64,000 bases of DNA, from contig NC_007908.1 of assembly GCF_000013605.1 (NCBI RefSeq), positions 3,720,001 to 3,784,000 on the forward strand, written 5' to 3'. This document shows positions 10,386 through 19,154 of the stretch, in pieces. Position 1 is the first letter of the stretch. Each line of letters starts with the position of its first letter. The notes below the pieces were generated by a model. It did not search any database. It was not told the DNA's origin and saw nothing but the letters and a program-made list of their open reading frames with translations. The translations under genes were made by a program, and so were the position numbers. The stretch is from Rhodoferax ferrireducens T118 (GTDB taxonomy: Bacteria > Pseudomonadota > Gammaproteobacteria > Burkholderiales > Burkholderiaceae_C).

Positions 10386-10437
10386 ACCGGGCTCTAGCCC
10401 CCGTATTCATTGCCTAGTGCGCTATCATTTTTGTATT
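10386..10437 (-). repeat. Dispersed repeat, copy 2
   Basis: On the - strand it reads GCGCACTAGG...ATACGGGGGCTAGAGCCCGG, matching the family consensus GCGCTTATTTCACGGGGGCTAG. It lies just upstream of the pilus ATPase start codon. Confidence 0.7.
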
Positions 10438-10462
10438 ATTTAATCCCTGGATGACCTGACCA

Positions 10463-12220
10463 ATGGCAGCCGTTTCCTCCCCGCAGGTCCGCCCACTGCC
10501 CGTGCCAGGTCGACCTGAGAAGCTGCGCCTGGGCGACGTGCTGGTTCAGCAGCGCCTGATTTCACAGGAACAGCTGCAAAAGACCCTGGACCTGCAACGC
10601 CAGACCGGCAAAAAAGTCGGCCGTCTGCTGATCGAGACCGGCATCATCACCGAAGAACTGCTGGCCAATGGTCTGGCGCGGCAGTTGCGCATTCCGTTCG
10701 TCAACCTCAAGACCTTCCCGTTTCGTGCCGACGTGGTCAAGCTGCTGCCTGAATCCGCGGCGCGGCGTTTTCGGGCCTTGGTGCTCGAAGACAAAGGCGA
10801 CTCCCTGCTGCTGGCCTTGGGCGACCCGCTGGACTTGTTTGCCTTTGATGAGTTGACGCGCCTGCTCAAGCGCAACATCGCCATCGCGGCGGTGCCCGAA
10901 ACCCAGCTGGCGCTGGCGTTTGACCGGCTCTATCGCCGCACCGAAGAGATCAGCGGCCTGGCCCGCGCGCTGGAAAAGGATCTGGGTGACGCCGTTGACT
11001 TTGGCGAGCTCACGGCAACGGCCGGCATCGAGGGCGCGCCGGTGGTGCGCCTGCTGCAGTCGCTGTTTGAAGACGCCATCCAGGTCGGCGCCTCCGACGT
11101 GCACATTGAGCCGCAGGAAGCGGGTCTGCAAATCCGGGTGCGGGTCGATGGTGTGTTGCAAACCCAAACGCTGGCCGACAAACGCATTGCCGGCGCCTTG
11201 GCCCAGCGCCTCAAGCTGATGGCGGGGCTTGATATTTCTGAAAAGCGTCTGCCGCAGGACGGCCGCTTCAGCGTCCGTCTGAAAGAGCAAACCATTGACG
11301 TGCGCCTGTCCACCCTGCCCACCAGCTACGGCGAATCGGTCGTCATGCGGCTGCTGATCCAGGGCGCGGGCATGCGCCGCCTGGACGGCATTGGCATGCC
11401 GGAGGCGATGCTCAAACGCTTTCGCGAAGTACTGGGCCGCAGCGCCGGTCTGGTGCTGGTCACCGGGCCCACCGGCTCCGGCAAAACCACCACCTTGTAT
11501 GCCGCGCTGGCCGAAATCAACGCCGCCGAACTGAAAGTCATCACGGTCGAAGACCCGGTGGAATACCGCTTGCCCGGCATTACCCAGGTGCAGGTCAACG
11601 ACAAGATTGAGCTGAGCTTTGCGCGCGTGCTGCGCGCCACGCTGCGGCAAGATCCTGACGTGATCCTGGTCGGTGAAATGCGGGACGCCGAGACGGCCGA
11701 GATCGGCTTGCGTGCCGCCATCACCGGGCATCTGGTGCTCTCGACCTTGCATACGCGCGACGCCATCAGCACGCCGTTTCGGCTGCTCGACATGGGCGTG
11801 CCACCGTTCATGGTAGCCACCTCCTTGCAGGCTGTGATTGCACAGCGGCTGGTGCGGCTCAACTGCAGTGAATGCGCTGAACCGCAGGAGCCCAGCGCCC
11901 AGGAGCTGGCCTGGCTCACCAGCATGGTCGAAGCGGGCGATGTGGTGCAAGCCCGGCGCGGTCGGGGTTGCAGCGCCTGCAACGGTACCGGCTATGCGGG
12001 GCGCCAGGGCATCTACGAACTGTTGGAGATGGATGCCGGGCTCACCCAAGCCGCCTCGCACGCCGACCCGGCCACGTTCATGAAGCTGGCCCGCGAGCGC
12101 ATGAAGGGCCACACGCTGGCGCATCATGTGCTGGCGCTGGTGCGCCAGGGGCGCACGTCCCTGGCCGAGGCCTTGCGCATTGGCTTCGATGTGGACGAAG
12201 ACCTGGGCGCGCCGGACTAA
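10463..12220 (+). CDS. mshE: MSHA-type pilus assembly ATPase (GspE/PilB family)
   Basis: A 585-residue secretion ATPase that powers pilin polymerisation at the inner membrane. N-terminal MshEN-type c-di-GMP-binding region (about residues 20-150, with RLGDVLVQQRLISQEQL and KKVGRLLIETGIITEELLA), then the AAA core: Walker A GPTGSGKTT (about residue 335), Asp box, Walker B VILVGEMRDAETAE and His box STLHTRDA, and a tetracysteine zinc site (CSEC...CSAC). The order ATPase, platform protein, small protein, pilin matches mshE-G-F-A. A type II secretion GspE is the alternative, made less likely by the adjacent MshA-like pilin. The N-terminal motif makes c-di-GMP control plausible. Confidence 0.88.
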   Translation: MAAVSSPQVRPLPVPGRPEKLRLGDVLVQQRLISQEQLQKTLDLQRQTGKKVGRLLIETGIITEELLANGLARQLRIPFVNLKTFPFRADVVKLLPESAARRFRALVLEDKGDSLLLALGDPLDLFAFDELTRLLKRNIAIAAVPETQLALAFDRLYRRTEEISGLARALEKDLGDAVDFGELTATAGIEGAPVVRLLQSLFEDAIQVGASDVHIEPQEAGLQIRVRVDGVLQTQTLADKRIAGALAQRLKLMAGLDISEKRLPQDGRFSVRLKEQTIDVRLSTLPTSYGESVVMRLLIQGAGMRRLDGIGMPEAMLKRFREVLGRSAGLVLVTGPTGSGKTTTLYAALAEINAAELKVITVEDPVEYRLPGITQVQVNDKIELSFARVLRATLRQDPDVILVGEMRDAETAEIGLRAAITGHLVLSTLHTRDAISTPFRLLDMGVPPFMVATSLQAVIAQRLVRLNCSECAEPQEPSAQELAWLTSMVEAGDVVQARRGRGCSACNGTGYAGRQGIYELLEMDAGLTQAASHADPATFMKLARERMKGHTLAHHVLALVRQGRTSLAEALRIGFDVDEDLGAPD

Positions 12221-12226
12221 ACCCAC

Positions 12227-13465
12227 ATGGCAACCTATGCATGGCGTGGCCGCAACGTCCGGGGCGAGGCCGTTCAGGGCCAGTTAGAGGCCATGACCGA
12301 AGGCGGCGTGGCCGACCAGTTGATGTCGATCGGTGTGGCACCGGTCCACATTGCGATTGCGCCCGAAAAGACCGAAACCGCCACCGACAACTGGTTCGCG
12401 CGCCTGAACCGCAAGCCGGTGGTGGTCGAAGACATCCTGGTGTTCTCGCGCCAGATGTACACCCTGAACAAGGCCGGGGTTCCCATTTTGCGGGCCTTTG
12501 CCGGACTGGAGGCCTCAGCCACCAAGCCGGCCATGGTCGACATGCTCAAAGACATTCGCGCCAGCCTGGATCAGGGGCGCGAACTCTCCGCCGCCATGGC
12601 GCGCCACCAGGACGTGTTTGGTGCTTTCTATATCTCGATGATCCGGGTCGGCGAGATGACGGGCCGCCTCACCGAGGTTTTTTTGCGCCTGAACGAACAC
12701 CTGGAGTTCGAGCGCGACGTGCGCGAGCGCATCAAGCAGGCCATGCGCTACCCCATTTTTGTGCTGATCGCCATGGCGATTGCGGTGGTCATCCTGAACA
12801 TCTTCGTCATTCCGGTGTTTGCCAACGTGTTTGCCGGCTTTCATGCCGAGCTGCCGCTGATCACCCGCGGGCTGCTGGCGTTCTCGGCCTGGATGCTGGC
12901 GTGGTGGCCCTTGCTGCTGGCGGGCGCCATTGGCGCGGTCGTGCTGATACGCGGCTACTTGAACACGACGGCCGGGCGTTACCGCTGGGACGCGCGCAAG
13001 CTCAAATTGCCCATCGTGGGCGACATTGTTTTGAAAGCCACGCTGGCGCGCTTTGCCCGCAGCTTTGCGCTCTCAAGCCAAAGCGGCGTGCCGCTGGTGC
13101 AGGCGCTCACCGTGGTGGCGCAAACCGTGGACAACGCTTTTATTGGTAGCCGCATCGAGCAAATGCGCGACGGCATCGAGCGCGGCGAGACCATCACACG
13201 CTGCGCCGCCGCCACCGGCGTCTTTACCCCCGTCGTGCTGCAAATGATCGCGGTCGGCGAGGAAACCGGCGAGCTCGACAACCTGCTGTTTGAGATTGCC
13301 GGCATGTACGAGCGCGAGACGGACTACAACATCAAGGGCCTGTCGGCGGCGATCGAGCCCATCCTGCTGGCCGTCATTGCCGTGCTGGTGCTGCTGCTGG
13401 CGCTGGGCGTTTTCTTGCCGCTGTGGAACCTGGGCCAGGCCGCCATGGGCAAAGGCGGCGGCTAG
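12227..13465 (+). CDS. mshG: Pilus platform protein (GspF/PilC family)
   Basis: A 412-residue inner-membrane protein with two homologous T2SSF domains (about residues 65-190 and 265-395) and three to four membrane segments (near 170-195, 215-240 and 378-400). The N-terminus MATYAWRGRNVRGE is typical. It couples the ATPase to the growing pilus. Only 6 bp separate it from the ATPase gene. Confidence 0.9.
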   Translation: MATYAWRGRNVRGEAVQGQLEAMTEGGVADQLMSIGVAPVHIAIAPEKTETATDNWFARLNRKPVVVEDILVFSRQMYTLNKAGVPILRAFAGLEASATKPAMVDMLKDIRASLDQGRELSAAMARHQDVFGAFYISMIRVGEMTGRLTEVFLRLNEHLEFERDVRERIKQAMRYPIFVLIAMAIAVVILNIFVIPVFANVFAGFHAELPLITRGLLAFSAWMLAWWPLLLAGAIGAVVLIRGYLNTTAGRYRWDARKLKLPIVGDIVLKATLARFARSFALSSQSGVPLVQALTVVAQTVDNAFIGSRIEQMRDGIERGETITRCAAATGVFTPVVLQMIAVGEETGELDNLLFEIAGMYERETDYNIKGLSAAIEPILLAVIAVLVLLLALGVFLPLWNLGQAAMGKGGG

Positions 13466-13467
13466 TC

Positions 13468-13968
13468 GTGCCCGACAAGCGTTTGACAACGGGCCATGTC
13501 TCGTTCTGGAACCAGCGCCTGGTCGAGTGGTCGATGCTGGCGCTGGTCATCGTGCTGTTGCTGGGCGTATTGGCCTACAAGGTGCGGGAGCTGCACGCTC
13601 AAGCTGAGCTGGCGACCGTGCGCTCGACGCTGGGCAACTTGCGCACCGCTTTTGTGCTCGACCATTTGCGCCGCAGCGTGCCTTCGGGTGCTGGCGCGGC
13701 GGTGCAAAACAACCCGTTTGAACTATTGGAACATCGCCTGCCCAATTATTTTGGTGCCGCCAGCGCCGCGCAGGCGCTGGCGGCACCAGCGGGCAGTTGG
13801 GTGTTTGACGCCGCCTGCGTCTGCGTCGGCTACCTGCCGCTTGGCACCGAATGGCTGCAAAGCCCCACGGGTGACGTGATGGCCTGGTACCAGATCAGCG
13901 GTGCGCCCGGGCCTCTGCAGTTAACGGCCAGAGAAGTCTATGTCTGGCAGGGGCAGGTGATGAACTAA
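13468..13968 (+). CDS. MshF-like single-pass pilus accessory protein
   Basis: A 166-residue protein starting at GTG 13468, two bases after the platform gene stop. A single N-terminal membrane segment (about residues 20-38, LALVIVLLLGVLAY) leads into a periplasmic domain with one closely spaced Cys pair (ACVCVGYLPLG) and an aromatic C-terminus. Size, topology and position between the platform gene and pilin match MshF; sequence similarity is not something I can verify here. Confidence 0.7.
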   Translation: MPDKRLTTGHVSFWNQRLVEWSMLALVIVLLLGVLAYKVRELHAQAELATVRSTLGNLRTAFVLDHLRRSVPSGAGAAVQNNPFELLEHRLPNYFGAASAAQALAAPAGSWVFDAACVCVGYLPLGTEWLQSPTGDVMAWYQISGAPGPLQLTAREVYVWQGQVMN

Positions 13969-14024
13969 CGATCAAACGAACATTCAGAAACAAAAATTGC
14001 ACATGAGGATATGACTTTTGTGTT

Positions 14025-14190
14025 ATGGAAACAACACAAGTCCGTCGAGCGCTGCAGCGCTACCTGGTGAACTATTTTGGCCAGATGAACCCGACGCCAG
14101 CGCAATGAATCAGCCCTGATTGGCGAGTTCTTAGCCCGGCAACGGGTCAGTGAAGATGCGCTTGGGACATTGCAAAGTTTTCATGCCTAG
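14025..14190 (+). pseudogene. Possible frameshifted relic of a small protein
   Basis: Two consecutive frames with coding-like composition, METTQVRRALQRYLVNYFG from 14025 to a TGA at 14106 and SALIGEFLARQRVSEDALG from 14110 to a TAG at 14188, shifted by +1. Joined, they would give one helical polypeptide of about 55 residues. I do not recognise the family; the call rests only on composition. Confidence 0.3.
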
Positions 14191-14252
14191 CAGCATCCAC
14201 CTAAAATGGAGCCGCTATTTAGACTTCTTGCGAGAAGAATTTGTAGCAAAAC

Positions 14253-14272
14253 GTTTGAAATCATTTTCAAAC
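14253..14272. promoter_or_regulatory. Perfect inverted repeat upstream of pilin gene
   Basis: GTTTGAAA-TCAT-TTTCAAAC, eight-base arms and a four-base centre, ending 32 bp before the pilin ATG. AT-rich and symmetric: either an operator or an mRNA 5' hairpin that stabilises an abundant pilin transcript. Confidence 0.5.
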
Positions 14273-14304
14273 AAGGTTTTTAAATATTTTCGAAAGTGAA
14301 AAAC

Positions 14305-14724
14305 ATGAAACAAGTACAACGTGGTTTTACGTTGATCGAGCTGGTGATGGTGATCGTGATTCTGGGCGTGTTGGCCGCGGTGGCGATTCCGAAATTTGTG
14401 GATTTGAAGGCTGATGCTCAGCAAGCATCTATGCAAGGCGTGGCAGGTGCGGCAGCATCAGCGTCGGCCATCAACTATGGCGGATGTTCGATCGCGACCG
14501 CAGCGAGTGCTCCGACTAAGTGCAAGGCCGTTAACACATGTACATCCGTCGGAACTGTCTTGAGTGGTGGCTCATTCCCAACAGGGTATACCGCAGCTTC
14601 AACGACGACGGAGCTTGCAGCTGCGGCAGCATCCAATGGGGAGACCAGAACCTGCAAGTTGACCTTGGCTGGATACACCGCGTCACCTGACGTGACGTTT
14701 GAGGTCATCGGTGCTGGCAATTAA
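14305..14724 (+). CDS. mshA: MSHA-type major pilin
   Basis: A 139-residue type IV prepilin. ATG 14305 gives a seven-residue leader MKQVQRG cleaved before [24 protein letters not shown], the class IVa N-terminal helix with Glu5. GTG 14296 is an alternative. The globular part has four Cys (two likely disulfides) and many Ala, Ser and Thr; it resembles MshA pilins ([22 protein letters not shown]). Secreted through the assembly proteins encoded just upstream. Confidence 0.88.
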   Translation: MKQVQRGFTLIELVMVIVILGVLAAVAIPKFVDLKADAQQASMQGVAGAAASASAINYGGCSIATAASAPTKCKAVNTCTSVGTVLSGGSFPTGYTAASTTTELAAAAASNGETRTCKLTLAGYTASPDVTFEVIGAGN

Positions 14725-14810
14725 TGGCCAGTCGAAGAGGTAATCAGCGCCGGATTCCAATCAAGTAGGATTAAAAGATAGACCCCGATTCAGCCTCAAT
14801 GACAAAACCA

Positions 14811-14837
14811 AAAAAGCGACCATGTGTCGCTTTTTTT
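14811..14837 (+). terminator. Terminator after the pilin gene
   Basis: AAAAAGCGAC-CATGT-GTCGC followed by seven T: a strong intrinsic terminator about 90 bp after the pilin stop codon. Its A/T flanks make it usable in both directions. Confidence 0.88.
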
Positions 14838-14886
14838 CGATCTTCTTCAAAGAAAGGAATTGTGGTGAACCTGAAAATGTATGCCA

Positions 14887-14945
14887 AATCAGCCTGTAGC
14901 CCCCGTCAGATAATCTCAACATGCTATCAAATACGTAGTTTAAAT
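14887..14945 (-). repeat. Dispersed repeat, copy 3
   Basis: On the - strand: TGATAGCATG...TCTGACGGGGGCTACAGGCT, matching the family. It lies in the intergenic space after the pilin terminator. Confidence 0.7.
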
Positions 14946-15013
14946 CAAAGGCGCAGCCTCAAAAGCTAGCTTCGTGCTGGCCAGCCTTCGCCCAACAAAT
15001 CGAAGTCCGTCGG

Positions 15014-15637
15014 CTAAAGCAACCAACGGAACATAACAACAAACAGGTAGATGCTGGCGGCCAGCAGCAACCAACCCACCCGTTGCGCATGGTGCTCAAC
15101 AAACAGGTCCACCGGGTCATGCGTGACGTCCAGCACCTTGGTGGCTTGGCGCGATGAGACCCACTGATTGGCCTGTGTTTCCATGCCGCGCAGCAGGCTG
15201 GGGCGAATCCAGTAAACCGCGCCGACCAGCAGCGCCGCAGCAGCGCCAATCAGCGCAAAAAGTACCAGCGCCTGCAGCAACATTCCTGCCAACTGCTGGT
15301 TGGCCACATAGACGCCCAGCACGCGCAGGGCGGCTGCTTGGTCCAGCTGCAAACCAAAATACAGCAGCATGTAGCCCGCACCCACGACGACCAACGGACC
15401 CAGCACAAGGTGGTGTCGATAAAACCATCGCTCGGTGCGGATGCTGCGATCCATCCACTGGCTGATTGAGCGCAACGAAACCCAGTGGTTGGCGGCGCGG
15501 TTGACACGCTGCAGAAGTTGCGGTCTGAAGAGCAGCAACAGTGCCATGGCCGTGCCCATCAATGCGCCTATCAGCAAGAAGAGAGCGAGCGAGCGCCACA
15601 ATAAATCCGCCACGATAGGGTTCTGCATTTGCGTCAC
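15014..15637 (-). CDS. Four-helix membrane protein with internal duplication
   Basis: A 207-residue integral membrane protein. Hydrophobic segments are near residues 12-38, 78-98, 112-142 and 185-205. Two halves look related: ANHWVSLRSISQWMDRS in the first and ANQWVSSRQATKVLDV in the second, each after a membrane hairpin. No catalytic motif is visible and I do not recognise the family. Confidence 0.65.
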   Translation of the reverse strand: MTQMQNPIVADLLWRSLALFLLIGALMGTAMALLLLFRPQLLQRVNRAANHWVSLRSISQWMDRSIRTERWFYRHHLVLGPLVVVGAGYMLLYFGLQLDQAAALRVLGVYVANQQLAGMLLQALVLFALIGAAAALLVGAVYWIRPSLLRGMETQANQWVSSRQATKVLDVTHDPVDLFVEHHAQRVGWLLLAASIYLFVVMFRWLL

Positions 15638-15772
15638 TGCTCCGGTTGGAATACGAGTTGGGTAGCCGGGTGTTTGAGTTTGAGTCTAATCGCAGAAAAA
15701 CTGCGGATCAATGACGGCCAAGCCCGCCTATGCCGGCGCAGGAGAAAAGTGGCACTGGCTGGAGAACAGGGG

Positions 15773-17131
15773 CTACCCGGTCAGCACCTCGTTTTGCGTC
15801 ACCACCTCACCGCGCAGCGTGAAGCTGCGCGTCTCCGTGATGGCCACATCCACCATCTGCCCGATCAGGCGCGGCTGGCCACAGAAGTTGACGACCCGGT
15901 TGCACTCGGTGCGGCCCATCAGTTCGGTGCTGTCGCGCTTGGAGGCACCCTCCACCAGAATGCGCTGCACCGTCCCCAGGCGGCTCTCCGAGATGCGCTT
16001 GATGCTGTCGTTGATGACCGTCTGCAAATGCTGCAGCCGGCGCAGCTTCACCTCATGCGGGGTGTCGTCATGCAGATTGGCCGCCGGGGTGCCGGGGCGC
16101 GGGCTGAAGATGAAGCTGAAACTGTTGTCAAAGCCCACATCGTCGATGAGTTTCATCATCTTGCTGAAGTCGTCTTCGGTTTCACCGGGGAAGCCGACGA
16201 TGAAGTCGCTGCTCAGCGCCATATCAGGCCGGATGGCGCGCAGCTTGCGCACCGTGCTTTTGTATTCCATGGCGGTGTAGCCGCGCTTCATGGCCATCAG
16301 GATGCGGTCCGAGCCGTGCTGCACCGGCAGGTGCAAATGGCTGACCAGCTTGGGCAACTTGTCGTAGGCCGCAATCAGTGAAGGCGTGAACTCGTTGGGG
16401 TGGCTGGTCACGTAGCGGATGCGCTCAATGCCGGGAATGTCCGACACGTATTCCAGCAGGGTGGCGAAGTCGGCCATCTCGCTTGAGAGCGCGCTGGCAG
16501 CGCCAATCATCCGGGACCGCCAGGCGTTGACGTTTTGCCCCAGCAGCGTGATTTCTTTCACACCCTGATCCGCCAGGCCGGCGACCTCGACCAGCACATC
16601 TTCAAACGGGCGGCTCACTTCTTCGCCGCGGGTGTAGGGCACCACGCAGTAGCTGCAGTATTTGGAGCAGCCTTCCATGATGCTCACGAACGCGCTGGCG
16701 CCTTCGACCCGGGCGGGCGGCAGGTGGTCAAACTTCTCGATCTCGGGAAAGCTGATGTCCACCTGCGAGCGGTTGAGCCGCTCGCGCTCGGCCAGCAGTT
16801 GCGGCAGGCGGTGCAGGGTTTGCGGCCCAAACACCACATCGACATAAGGCGCGCGCTCGATGATGGCGGCACCTTCCTGGCTGGCAACACAGCCACCGAC
16901 GCCAATCAGCGCGCCTTTTTTCTTCAGGTGTTTGACACGCCCCAGGTCGGAGAACACTTTCTCCTGCGCCTTTTCACGCACCGAGCAGGTGTTGAACAAG
17001 ATCAGGTCGGCTTCTTCCACGTTGTCAGTGGGCTCGTAGCCCTGCGCAGCGCCCAGCACATCGCTCATCTTGTCCGAGTCGTACTCGTTCATCTGGCAGC
17101 CGTAGGTTTTGATGAAGACTTTTTTGCTCAT
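15773..17131 (-). CDS. miaB: tRNA-2-methylthio-N6-dimethylallyladenosine synthase
   Basis: A 452-residue radical-SAM methylthiotransferase that adds the 2-methylthio group to i6A37 of tRNAs. N-terminal UPF0004 domain with [15 protein letters not shown] and two more cluster cysteines ([13 protein letters not shown]); the radical-SAM motif CSKYCSYC; and a C-terminal TRAM domain ending near [12 protein letters not shown] 17131 ([11 protein letters not shown]) preferred over GTG 17143. Complete by motifs and length. Confidence 0.97.
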   Translation of the reverse strand: MSKKVFIKTYGCQMNEYDSDKMSDVLGAAQGYEPTDNVEEADLILFNTCSVREKAQEKVFSDLGRVKHLKKKGALIGVGGCVASQEGAAIIERAPYVDVVFGPQTLHRLPQLLAERERLNRSQVDISFPEIEKFDHLPPARVEGASAFVSIMEGCSKYCSYCVVPYTRGEEVSRPFEDVLVEVAGLADQGVKEITLLGQNVNAWRSRMIGAASALSSEMADFATLLEYVSDIPGIERIRYVTSHPNEFTPSLIAAYDKLPKLVSHLHLPVQHGSDRILMAMKRGYTAMEYKSTVRKLRAIRPDMALSSDFIVGFPGETEDDFSKMMKLIDDVGFDNSFSFIFSPRPGTPAANLHDDTPHEVKLRRLQHLQTVINDSIKRISESRLGTVQRILVEGASKRDSTELMGRTECNRVVNFCGQPRLIGQMVDVAITETRSFTLRGEVVTQNEVLTG

Positions 17132-17149
17132 GGTGAAACTCACTCAATT

Positions 17150-17215
17150 ACTATGAATTAGATAGCAGCTAATGCCCTATTGACGAGGGCTATCGCCTGA
17201 TTTGTTATAAATATC
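17150..17215 (+). repeat. Dispersed repeat, copy 4
   Basis: GATAGCAGCTAATGCCCTAT followed by GACGAGGGCTATCGCCTGA, a divergent family member just upstream of miaB. Confidence 0.6.
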
Positions 17216-17265
17216 CTGGGCGCGCAGCCAAGCCGCTGGTCGGGCTGGCCAGGCGCCCGCCGTGG

Positions 17266-17727
17266 CTATTGCCGGGGAAACTTGGGCAGCTGGTCGAACG
17301 GCGTTTTGCCGTCGTCAGTTTTGGGCTTGTCGGCGTCCGAGCCAAAGACAAAGTTGGTCACCGGCTCCATGCCGGCACGTTTTTCTTTAGCTTCTTCAGG
17401 ACTCAGAATCCACAACTCGTGAATCAGCCCTTGCCCGTCGCGCCGGTAATTCACCAACACGCTTTGTCCCACCAAGGAGGCCGACAGCACCAGGGCGTCG
17501 TTGACACCCTTGATGCGGGCGCCGGGTGCGAGTCGCGCCGCCGCGCCATTGATCAGCACCTCGGGCGGCATTGTGACCACCAGCGTGCCGCGCTGGGCGG
17601 TGGCGGGAAACTGGCGCACGCCGGTTTGCGCGCAGGCCAGGTTGAAGCTCAGGGCTGACGCGCTGAGCACAAGGAGGCAAAGCCTCCTGAGAAAAAGGGG
17701 GGGGCTAGAGGTCAGGCAGCGGTTCAT
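17266..17727 (-). CDS. Small exported hypothetical protein
   Basis: A 153-residue protein. ATG 17727 is chosen because it gives a signal peptide (Arg-rich start, LCLLVLSASALSFNLACA) and avoids overlap with aroG. The mature part is a small beta domain (about residues 40-105) followed by a charged, Pro-rich tail with KTPFDQLPKFPRQ at the end. Gene sits 94 bp after aroG on the same strand. Function unknown. Confidence 0.7.
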   Translation of the reverse strand: MNRCLTSSPPLFLRRLCLLVLSASALSFNLACAQTGVRQFPATAQRGTLVVTMPPEVLINGAAARLAPGARIKGVNDALVLSASLVGQSVLVNYRRDGQGLIHELWILSPEEAKEKRAGMEPVTNFVFGSDADKPKTDDGKTPFDQLPKFPRQ

Positions 17728-17821
17728 GGTGTTTGTCCAGAGGCTGAAAAAGCGCTTGCGGGATGCCAGCGTCGAGGCGCAAGTGTAAATGACGCACCGC
17801 TGCCCTGCCCCCCGTGCGTCT

Positions 17822-18961
17822 TTAGCCCGCCCGGCGCGCTTTGACTGCCGCCGCCAACACCTCCAGCAATTCGACCGAGTCGTCCCAACCCAGGCAGGCG
17901 TCGGTGATGCTCTTGCCGTATTCCAGCTTGGACAGGTCGTCCTTGCCCGGCGTGAACTTCTGGGCACCGGCGATCAAGTGGCTTTCCACCATCACGCCGA
18001 ACACACTTCTTGAGCCGCTGGCCAGCTGTGCGGCAATGTCGCGTGCCACGTCGAGTTGCTTCTCGTGTTGCTTGCTGCTGTTGGCGTGGCTGCAGTCGAC
18101 CATCAAGGTCGCCGGCAGTTTGGCTTTTTCGAGGTCTTTGCACGCTGCAGCGACGCTGGCCGCGTCATAGTTGGGGGCCTTGCCACCGCGCAAGATGACG
18201 TGGCAGTCTTTATTGCCTTTGGTTTGCACGATCGCCACCTGACCATTCTTGTGCACGGACAAAAAGTGGTGCGCGCCGGCGGCGGCCTGAATCGCGTCGG
18301 TGGCGATCCTGATGTTGCCATCGGTGCCGTTCTTGAAGCCTATCGGCGCCGACAGCCCCGAGGCCAGTTCGCGGTGCACCTGGCTCTCGGTGGTGCGCGC
18401 ACCAATCGCGCCCCAGGAGATCAAGTCACCCAGGTACTGGGGTGAAATCACATCCAGAAACTCGCTGCCGGCGGGCAGGCCCAGGCGGTTGATCTCGATC
18501 AGCAACTGGCGCGCGATGCGCAGGCCTTCGTCGATGCGAAAGGTTTCGTCCAGATACGGGTCGTTGATCAGGCCCTTCCAGCCGACGGTGGTGCGGGGTT
18601 TTTCAAAGTAGACGCGCATCACAATTTCCAGCGTGTCGGCGTACTTTTCGCGCTGCACCTGAAGCTGGCGCGCATAGTCCAGCGCGGCGGCCGGGTTGTG
18701 GATGGAACACGGGCCAATCACCACCAGCAAGCGGTCATCCTTGCCCGCCATGATGTTGTGGATGCGCCGGCGGGTGCTGCTGATCAGCGACTCCACGGCC
18801 GTTCCGTGAATGGGGAAAAAGCGGATCAAATGCTCGGGAGGCGGTAACACGGTGATGTCCTTGATGCGTTCGTTGTCAGTCTGACCGGTGCGGTCGGTGG
18901 CATTGGCGACAACGTTCGCATACCAGGCATCGGTGCTGGCAGCAATGGATTTGGCAGTCAT
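17822..18961 (-). CDS. aroG: 3-deoxy-7-phosphoheptulonate synthase, class I
   Basis: A 379-residue DAHP synthase: condenses phosphoenolpyruvate with erythrose 4-phosphate, the first step of aromatic amino acid synthesis. Visible family motifs are VIGPCSIHNPAAALDYA, RVYFEKPRTTVGWKG, GARTTESQVHRE, GFKNGTDGN and MVDCSHANSSK. An SD-like GAGGAA precedes ATG 18961. It is preceded on the same strand by a Phe-rich leader peptide and an intrinsic terminator, so expression is very probably set by attenuation in response to charged tRNA-Phe. Whether enzyme feedback is by Phe, Tyr or Trp cannot be read from the sequence. Confidence 0.96.
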   Translation of the reverse strand: MTAKSIAASTDAWYANVVANATDRTGQTDNERIKDITVLPPPEHLIRFFPIHGTAVESLISSTRRRIHNIMAGKDDRLLVVIGPCSIHNPAAALDYARQLQVQREKYADTLEIVMRVYFEKPRTTVGWKGLINDPYLDETFRIDEGLRIARQLLIEINRLGLPAGSEFLDVISPQYLGDLISWGAIGARTTESQVHRELASGLSAPIGFKNGTDGNIRIATDAIQAAAGAHHFLSVHKNGQVAIVQTKGNKDCHVILRGGKAPNYDAASVAAACKDLEKAKLPATLMVDCSHANSSKQHEKQLDVARDIAAQLASGSRSVFGVMVESHLIAGAQKFTPGKDDLSKLEYGKSITDACLGWDDSVELLEVLAAAVKARRAG

Positions 18962-18993
18962 GTGCAGTTCCTCGGTTCATCAAAAAAAGTCAT

Positions 18994-19024
18994 AAAAAAA
19001 CCGCCGGGGTAGCCGGCGGTTTTT
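18994..19024 (-). terminator. Attenuator terminator of aroG
   Basis: Reading leftward: CCGCCGG-CTACC-CCGGCGG followed by seven T, between the leader peptide stop (19055) and the aroG ATG (18961). The 5' arm (ACCGCCG) is complementary to leader codons 17-19 (GCGGCGGT, 19067-19074), which supplies the alternative antiterminator pairing. The hairpin also has T on the other side and might act on + strand transcripts. Confidence 0.85.
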
Positions 19025-19054
19025 GGAAGATCAGGACGTTTGGTTTGGGTACGT

Positions 19055-19123
19055 TCAGAACTCTCTACCGCCGCAGGCGCTTGAGAACCAAAAGTAGCTA
19101 AAGAAAAAACAGAACGATTTCAT
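19055..19123 (-). CDS. Phe-rich leader peptide of aroG attenuator
   Basis: A 22-codon open frame with start ATG 19123 and stop TGA 19055. It begins MKSFCFFFSYFWFSS; Phe is at codons 4, 6, 7, 8, 11, 13 and 22, Tyr at 10 and Trp at 12. Such aromatic density in a short frame ending before an intrinsic terminator is the hallmark of a leader peptide such as PheL. Ribosome stalling at the Phe run would leave codons 17-19 free to pair with the terminator 5' arm; full translation would cover them. SD-like GTGAAG precedes it. Confidence 0.9.
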   Translation of the reverse strand: MKSFCFFFSYFWFSSACGGREF

Positions 19124-19154
19124 GGCTTCACTTTAGCATAGTCGGGCACGCGGC

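Larger units (their letters stand above)
13969..14304. other. Intergenic region between mshF-like gene and pilin
   Basis: About 336 bases. The first part holds two short frames that look like the halves of a frameshifted small gene: 14025-14105 (METTQVRRALQRYL...) and 14110-14190 (SALIGEFLARQRVSEDALG...), one base apart in frame. The second half is AT-rich, carries a perfect inverted repeat (14253-14272) and should contain the pilin promoter. Confidence 0.55.

Noticed and set aside
10562..12226. Long - strand frame (554 codons) opposite the pilus ATPase
   Set aside because: Antisense shadow in GC-rich DNA; the + strand has all ATPase motifs.
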